From Luidia sarsii (Eukaryota; Echinodermata; Asteroidea; Paxillosida; Luidiidae): a stretch of 64,000 bases of DNA. The DNA lies in assembly GCA_949987565.1 (NCBI GenBank), contig OX465104.1, forward strand, positions 12,396,300 to 12,460,299, written 5' to 3'. Within the stretch, counting starts at the first letter, position 1, and every line of letters starts with the position of its first letter. Below are positions 26,501 to 35,500 of this stretch, one piece after another. The notes below the pieces were generated by a model that did no database searches, was not told the origin of the DNA, and saw nothing but the letters and a program-made list of their open reading frames with translations. A program made the translations under genes and the position numbers.

Positions 26501-29500
26501 GTCACCAAGCAACCAAGCAATCATGCGATGAAAATTGCCAAGTGTATTCTTCAAGCTTTAACAATTTGTTTTCCTCATAAATCATCCATGCTTTGCTTTG
26601 TTCACCGATGGTATGAAATGCTATTATTTTTAGACACTAACTTTTGTAAAGTTTGGGTGATATACAAAAATGTTGCAAACTGCTTACTGACTAAAATTAC
26701 CAAAAAGTAAATCTAAATTTTTTTAAAGTTTGTTCATATGAATTTATGAATTTATGAAAACACACTGCTTTTTTGAGCCAAGCCAGACATAATGATAAGT
26801 AACTTAGGAGTGCAAATTTAACTAGAAAATTCAAATGTTGGTGTTTTGGGGGCTTTTTGTTGTTGTTGAATATTTCTAAATAAGAATGCTATACAAGCTC
26901 AATGATTCTGACACTTATTTCCCCCTATGCTTTGTTTTCATGGAACAGACAACTCAAACTGTTGAAAGATCTTTTCAATACAAAGCATGGATGGGATGAG
27001 ATAGTGACTTTGTTATTTCTTTGCTTACCCTTGTAGGGTTGTCACAAAGCGAGCAACAGACCCCATAGCAGCCATGCATCGGCTGGGCAGTAAGATCAAA
27101 GGTGTTTTTCGCAGCTCAAATGGTAAGCTAAAAGCTGAACAAGTCAAAGTTGATAGGAATGACACCTGAATCCCAGAAAAGATGTTTTGTTAAACCTGAC
27201 TTTGACAGAACAAATAAAAATGAAAAGGAGCAGAGAAAAGAGACTCGAGTGTCCAGACTGAAAGACTACACGTAGCTAGGAGTTAACCATCAGGAGGTGG
27301 AGCTACATGTACATGTATAGGAGAAAACAAACTACAGACAATTGTGGCATGACATGATCACAGACATCAAGAGATGTGATACTTGTACCTAGAGAGAAAG
27401 AGAGACAGAGGGGAGAGAGAAGAGAGAGAAGAGGAGGGAGGGGAGAGAGAGGGGAGAGAGTCGAGAGAGAAGAGGGAGAAAGTGGGTTAGAGAGAGAAGA
27501 GGGGGAGAGAGAATGGATGGAGAGTGAGGAGGGAGAGGGAGAGCAAGAGAGAAAAAGATCAAGAGTGAGAGAGAGAGAGAGCGAAAGAGGAAGAATCATG
27601 AATTCCACATTACATTAGGAAGCATAAGTGATTTGATATTGAAGAAATGCAAATCTAATGCAAAAATTGGGAAAACTGAATATTTCCAACCATTACTTGA
27701 ATCATACAAATCCTTAAACCTTCAATAGATTAAAGGACCCGGTGTTTTGATTCTAGCCTTGGAGAGGCATGCAGTCATATTGCTGCTGTTATGTTTAAGT
27801 TGGAGACAGCAAATTGCAGAATCTTAAGGATAGAGACATTTAGCCCTTGACTTGAGAGATATTCTGCTAGCATTGAAACATATTGAAAACAGATTCTTTC
27901 TTTCCTCAATTAGCTGACAGTGACACGGGTAGTCTCTCCTCATTGGACATAGGAGAATCAGAATCAAGCCAACCTACTGTAAGTCAGTGTATCACATCAC
28001 ATTTTTCTTGACATCTTGTGAACAGATATTTGGGAAGAGAATTGGTTGAAATAAGAACAGATGGTCTTTCTCTTTTGTGAGAAACTTTCACATGTCTCTC
28101 CCCAAATTGTTTTCACTTGTTTTTCCTCATGTGAAAAAATAAGAGGGTCTGATGTTTGGATCCTAGCAGGACCATTCTCAAAGGTAGAGTGAGAAAGTTT
28201 CTTTGGGAATGGTCTTGCTAGGTTCGAAACGTCAAACTCTCCTAATTTTTCATATTTTAATTTTTTGTCTTTTTAGTCAGTAGGCAGTTTGTAATATTTT
28301 TGCAGATTTCCTTTTTCATGTATTTACCTTTTCACATTATTCAGTCAAGATCATTTTCTAGTTTTTCTTCAAACAACAAAAGGAAAAAAAATGACTGAAA
28401 ACATATAAACAATTGGCAACGAAAAATGGCAAAGAAAGCTTTCATGAGACCAGCACTTGAACCTGGGAACCTGGGTTTTGCTAACAAGCACTCTAACCAT
28501 CTGATGAGCTATCCAGCCCTTAGATGGTGGCCTTCCCAATTTTTAGTCAACTAGTCCTTGCAAGTCCTTACTAGTGGGGGCCCCAGCCGTATATCTCCAG
28601 GGATCATGCCCCCACTTTCATTTGTTGGAGCTGACCCTTCAGCCTTGACCTTTTATCTCTGGTATATCTCCCCTACCATTACACACACAGTCTGACACGG
28701 AACTAATTTCCGACGAGGAGGAATCCGGAATGAAGTCGCCCATCCACGACCTGAGTGCGTGGCGTGTCAGCATTCCCAGAGTAGAGGCCCGCTTGGAGGG
28801 GACCAAGGACTTCTTCGTCTACATCATTGCTGTGCAGCGGATTGACGTCAACGTGGAACTGGGCGAGCAGACTTCCTGGGAGGTGGAGAGGTTTGTACTG
28901 GACTCTGAGATTGATTTCTGAAAAAACTCAGAGAGCGCAGACCTCCATTTACTGCAATTTTAACCAAAAATTCAAAGTGCTCCAGAATCCAGGATTTGAT
29001 CCAGATCATCACACCAAAAAAGAATCACCTCAAGCTATCGAAAGTACCGACATACTGCAAACATTTCAGAACAATACATTAAAAACTTTTCAGGTTGATT
29101 TTGCTAACAGACAGAAAAACAAACAAACGCTGGCAAAAGCATTTAACCTCCTTATCGGAGGTAAAAATGGACTTAACCTGGGACTTGAACTTGTGACCTC
29201 TGGCAGAGTCAGAATGGGAAGGTGTTTTTTCCTATTCAATTCGATAATTAAATCTTTTCAGAGAAAACCGTCCTGTTAGCATGGAAATGTCAGACCCACT
29301 AACGTTTTCAAGTGCAAACAAAAATAGAGGGCCGGACATTTAAATCCCGGCAGTACCTTTTGTGTTTCCCAAATCAATTTGTTGTATTGGTGCATAGGAA
29401 TTTTATCTAATGATATTGATATTAATTCTTTGTTTGCAGGCGCTATCATGAGTTTCATGTCCTGGAGGCCAAATTGCGAGAATTCCATGGTAATATCTCC

Positions 29501-32500
29501 TCCCCTTCTCTTTGTAGTCTGTTTCATGTTTTTGATTTAATCCCGGAAGTAAGAAAAAAGACTGTAGTGTGTTAATATTTGGTTTTTTGATTCCCTGGGA
29601 AATTTCAAAGAGTCGAGATTAGAATCCTGATATAGCCGTGTAGTGTAGGAAGGAATCTGCAACAGGACTCTGACCAAATTTCTAATCAATATTCTTCTTC
29701 TTGCATATGGCACTTCTGCTGTTGCTTCTGTCTCTGGTTGTTGTCATTTGCCTGACAGATCACTGAGATCAGATACCAGGGCTCACCTTGTGGAGAATGA
29801 AAACTTGAGTCCCTGATCAATATTTAAAACGGTCTGCATAAATAAGTAACCAATGAATCGCTTCTTCTTGGTGAAATGATTTCAGGTATATTTGAGGATG
29901 CCCCGTTGCCTCAGCGACGACCTCTACCCTTTGCCTCCAGGTCGCTGGAGTTCATGGACAAGCGGAGAGAAAGCTATGAGAAATTTGTGCAGGTGAGTTT
30001 CATGGCACTGCAGACAAACCAAAATGTTTCTTTGTGGCTATACCGGTAAGAAAACCATGCTTTCAGTCAAGCCAAAGGAAACGCAATTTTTAAACAATTT
30101 AGGAAAATAGCAAAGGAAATTTGACTGGGCTGGGATTTGAATCTGGGCCTCAGGTTCTATGTATGTGAAACAGGTTCAATGTATGTGAAACAGAGGACTA
30201 GCTTCAATTTCCGGTCCATTCAAGCTTTCTTTGCTATGTTGGTAAGCTATTTTAAAAAGATTATATTCTTTTTGTCTGTAGTGGCACTATGTGAAAAAAT
30301 GTCTTTGGGAGTTGTGTGGTTCTGAAGAGAAGCAATGATCTTGGGAGAGTATATGCCATGGTCAGGAATGATAAATTGCATGGATATTATTCATATTTAT
30401 CCTGGTGATATACTGCATTTACTGGTTAAATGCTTCTGACTATCTAGTGCCCCCATCTTGGCAAAGATAGTTTACGATTTTTAAAAGCTGCCATCTAAGG
30501 GATGGATAGCTCAGTTGGTAAGAGCACTGATACATTAAGCCAGATGTCTCGGATTCAAGTCCTGAAATTATTTCTATTTGGAGGCATTCATTCCATGAAT
30601 ATAACAGCGCCAAGTGGCTGCTTAGTATCACGCACAAGTACACAGATGCTCTCCGTTTCGGGAATGTTTTTATGGTTGAGTTCTCGCTTTGATTCGCAGA
30701 CCCTGCTGACCAAGCCCATCCTAAGAAGCAGCCAGCTCCTCTACAGCTTCCTGACCAAGAGTGATGAGTTTGTCAGCAAGCTTCTGGGAGACGTCAACCT
30801 AGGTACGGCCCATTGAGGAATTAAGAATCTGGAAAGTGGGGATTTTCCCCCTTTTTTTGGGGGGGGGGCACTACTTTGAACCACATCAAATCGAATTGGA
30901 TGGGATGGGATGGGATTGGATACGATGGGATAGGATGTGATGGGATGGGATAGGATGTGATGGGATGGGATGGGATGGGATGGGATGGGATGGGATGGGA
31001 TGGGATGGGATTGGATTGAATGGGATCGGATGGGATCAGATCAAATTAACCTTTATTTCATTAAAGCAATAAAACAAGTAATACCGACATTTAATTGTTA
31101 GTAGAATGATAAGAGAAAAAAAACCCAAATTGTCTGTATTCCCCTATGTCTCCACACGTGTGTGCTGGAAGACTGTTCCGGAATGTAGGTGCACAGGAAA
31201 AAAAGGCACGATTGCCAGAGTGAGTTTGAAGTACCAGTAACAAGCTGAGTGTGTGATGTGAAGTCAAAACGAATACGTCTTGGTGAGGGTGGCAGCTTTA
31301 TCCAAAGTTTCACAAGGTCTTGCCAATAATTATGAAAGAACGAGGTTAGGGTTCATTTAATTCATTTAGGCAAGTTTAAATCTAACAGGCCCGTACTGGG
31401 TTCTTTTCTTCTTTCTTTTTCAGGCAAATTTGTCCGAACAATGTCCTACCGGGTCATCAAAGAGGTAAGAGTTCCGCTTTGTAATTTGAAATCATATCTT
31501 GCAATTCCACTCATTGTGATTCTTAAAAGGATAGAAATGTGGCAAACTGCCTGGCTGATAAGAATGGCCTAAAGTAAAACTACATGTACATGTGAGAAAA
31601 TGAAGTTCATCTCTATTTTTGATTAGTCCAGTAGGAACCAATACTGTATGTTATCATTAGAAAGTGGAAAAGAGTTCTCATCTCTGACAAAGCATGTGGA
31701 TCAGTTTCTACTTTCTGGATGATTTTTATATTCTCTCCATTCTCCAGCGAGGGCAGCATCTGGATCCCTTCTTGCAGGCTTTCATTGCGTCAGTCGAAGC
31801 TCCCAAACCGAAGGCAGGGTAAGGAAGGATGGCCATGATTCCTTTCCAGTGCTTGCCAACTGCTAGTCTAGGATAGTGGGCCAGTGGTGGACTCAACGTT
31901 TCAAACAGTGCACTCTGTCTGTTTTCAACGTCTGCACCCTAACAAGCACTGGCCATTCAAACCAGCTCCAACATTTTACACCATTATGTAATGTGGCTCC
32001 ATCTATGTATGCATGGCCATGGAATTCCCAACCCAACTTTGAAACATCCGATTCTTTAGTTTTTATCTCTTTTAATTTGCGAATAACATTACATGACCTG
32101 ATATGATTATCCAAGCCTGACCACTCTCTTTTAATTTGCCTTGAAAGTGATATAAACTGCTTACTGCTGAGTGCTTTATATTGACTTGAATGGTTGATAG
32201 AAAACAAATGCTATTTTTAGAGGTCCTGATAATCAACCCTCCTTGGTAATCAACCTTCGCAGGATCTCTTTTTAAAATTTGTCAAAAAATTGGAGAGCCA
32301 GACATTTTCATCTTAACAGGCGGATTCAGTTTCTCTTTTATCGCCGTTGATTACCGTAATGTTGATATGTCTTTAAATTAATACAAATTGCTTATCGCTT
32401 CAAAATTCTCAGACGTAAATAACCCAAAGCATACAATTGCCTGGTATTTTGATTCTAGCAGAAGCTTCATGTACCGTACATGTACATGTATATCACTTTT

Positions 32501-35500
32501 GATGGTTTTATTATATTTTTTTTGCAGAAAAACTCAGGATCCCGTGGACCCCGACCAACAACTTAATGAAAAGGTTTATAGAATTCTTTTTTAGGAATTT
32601 ATTTTCACTAGGAAGAACTTCACTGCAAATAAAGAGGTTTCAGTGGGGCACCGAACTGATAAGTGACAAAATAGCCCATGGTCTCATTGTAGAGATTAAC
32701 TCTTCAGTTCTGTTTAAAAAAATATTAGTTCAATTGTCTCATTTTCGTTTTGTTGCTAAAAAAATCAGTTTGATCTGGATGTTCTGACTGAAATTTCCAC
32801 CTAGCAAGTATGGTTGGCTTTATGGGAAGCTTCTCATCTAAGGTCTAGAGAGCTTGTGGAAGAGCATTTCAAGGTTAAACTATAGTCGCAAGTTCAATCA
32901 GTTCAGTCAAGTTTTCTGTGCTTTTAAAATTTCCATTCAGTTGTCATTGTTTGTTTGAAATGTGGTTTTGGGTTGGTCTTCTCTGCTGGCATTTTCTTTC
33001 TTTTTTCTTTTTTTTCTCAGCTGGTCAGTGCCTTGTATGAGGACAATGCAGGGGTGCCATTAGTTCGAGAGACCCTCTGTGAGCCCATTCCTGACCCCAC
33101 AGCAGACATCTTACATCTCAACGGCATCTTTGACTACATCCTTTACCTTGGTGAGCTGACGCTACTGACTTGCACTATTGTTATGGGAAAATAATTGAGT
33201 ACGGCTATAGCTACTGCTACAGTTATGGCTATGGTTACAGCTACTGCTACTGGTATGGCTACATCTATGGTTATGTTCAATGCTACTGCTAACAGCTATG
33301 ACCAAGGCTACTGTAACAGCTATGGCCAAGGCTACTGCTAACAGCTATGGCCAAGGCTACTGCTAACAGCTGTAACAAAGGCTACTGCAAACAGCTATGG
33401 CCAAGGCTACTGCTAACAGCTGTGTCAAAGGCTACTGCTAACAGCTATGGCCAAGGCTACTGCTAACAGCTGTGACAAAGGCTACTGCTAACAGCTATGA
33501 CCAAGGCTACTGCTAACAGCTATGGTTAAGGCTACTGCTAACAGCTATGGCCAAGGCTACTGCTAACAGCTATGGTTAAGGCTACTGCTAACAGCAATGA
33601 CAAAGGCTACTGCTAACAGCTATAGCTTTGGCAATGACTTTGTCTGGCATTAAGCAAGATTCAGTGCTTTTGCAGCTCTCTGACATGATGACAAGTCAGA
33701 ACCGTAATAACTGAGCTTTCATTTGTTCTGTCTCCACTTTAGCCACTGCTGTGTTCGATGTAGCTCCGTGGTTACACCAAGGCCTGATTGTCATTCAGAA
33801 GCTTTTCAAGAATTCACTGGAGACATTCCTCGACAGGTTTGTATGACTTTAGCTAAGAAAGAAAAGAACAAATCAGTTCTGAGTTCCAGTACTTTGATGT
33901 AGTTTCAGTTCCCTCCTGAAATCAATTTCAGAATTTGTCTGATAGTTATTTCAATTCAATTCACCTCAACTCAATAGCTGTTATTTCCAGGCTCTAAATC
34001 TTCATTTGAGTTCTGAAACTTCAACAGTCCTTCAAACTCTGCCAGTGTTCCAATTGATCCTTCAATTTTCATCAGTTTAATAACAGTTTTGAAAAATAGC
34101 AATCAAAGTTCGATTTGAGTACATGTTGTGTAGGTCTTAAACCCGAGACCTCTGGTTAAATGTACCGGGCACTCTTACCACCTGAGCTTCCCAGCCCTTA
34201 GATGGTGGCCTTCACAAATTGCCAACTATCTTTGCCGTTTTTTTTCTTTCTAATTGTCCCTGTTTGGAGTTTGTGTGGAATGGATCATCAAGAATAGTTT
34301 GCAGTGATACCTGGATACCATGTACAATTGATGCCTATATTTGTAGTTTTTGTGCCTCTGAGAAGAATCAAGGGACTCCTACAGAGCCCCACATACTCAG
34401 AAGATATTTATTGTATGTGCTTCCATTGCAAACTATTCTTGACTTGCTACCTACAGTAGTTATTTTTTTGATTTTCCCTCTCACTCACCTCACAGTTATC
34501 TTGCCAAAAAGCTGGACATTGTCCAGTCCGAAGAACAAGTGGAAGACATCATTCACAATCTAAGAGGTAACTAAACATAGGTTGTTGTTTTTTCTCTCAA
34601 AATTGTAAAGGGCCTGACATTTCAATCTGGTTGTGCTGGGATTTAAATGTCAGGCCCTCCTATTTTTTTAGGTTTGCCTGTCGGTCATATAAAGTCAGTA
34701 AGCAGTTTGCAACATTTTTTTTTTTTTTTTATGTTTCTGTTTCTGCTCTTGTAAACCCTTTTTGAGAAAAATTACATATTCAGGGGATCATGCGCATCAT
34801 TCAGACTGTGATTTTCAGTTGGTTGAGTATTTTCACAGTTTCAGGCAGTGCTTTTAGGTCGTCAATATCATCAAATTTACAGTTTCAAAAAATCCGACAG
34901 GACCTTTCTCAAAGTCCGAATGACAGAAGATTCTGCCTTTGAGAAAGGTCTGTCAAGGATCAGATCAGGCCCTCGACATTTTTGCTGAGCTTCACTTAGG
35001 TCTTTTAAGCCAGTAAGCACTTTGCAACAGTTTTTGTTTGTTACCTGAATTTGCAGTGTGTTTAATGGTACCCTTACAAGGTGCTAAGTCAAAGGGATTG
35101 CGATGACAACATGTAACACTTCTCTTTCGGGAAGGAGTGTGGCTCTTCAAAAGAGCTGGTAAATCAATGTTTCAGGTAGTGTATGAAACATTCAGTTTCT
35201 GGCTCTTTTCAGAAACGTTGAGTTACCGGCTATTTTCATAGTCACTCTCTCACACATTCTCAAAAGAGAAGTGTTACATAGTGTCACCACAAACCTTCCA
35301 TTTAGTATTTCCACCATGTAAACCTTCAAGTCTTATCTAACAAGGTGCTTATGTTACGTTGGATTTTAACTTTTCTAGTCATCTTTTCGATCCATAGACG
35401 TTCTCTTCTTCGATGACGAACCACCGAGGACAGACACTCAGAAACTCAAACGAAAGGAGGAGACCTTTGAAGAGGCTCTCAACTTCTTCCCAAGTGAGAC

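Noticed and set aside
30500..30566. Possible tRNA gene on the plus strand
   Set aside because: Box A and box B are present but the cloverleaf cannot be closed, and the sequence belongs to the dispersed S1 family.
30896..31040. Telomere-like repeat
   Set aside because: The unit is GGGAT, not TTAGGG, and it is an ordinary pentanucleotide microsatellite inside an intron.
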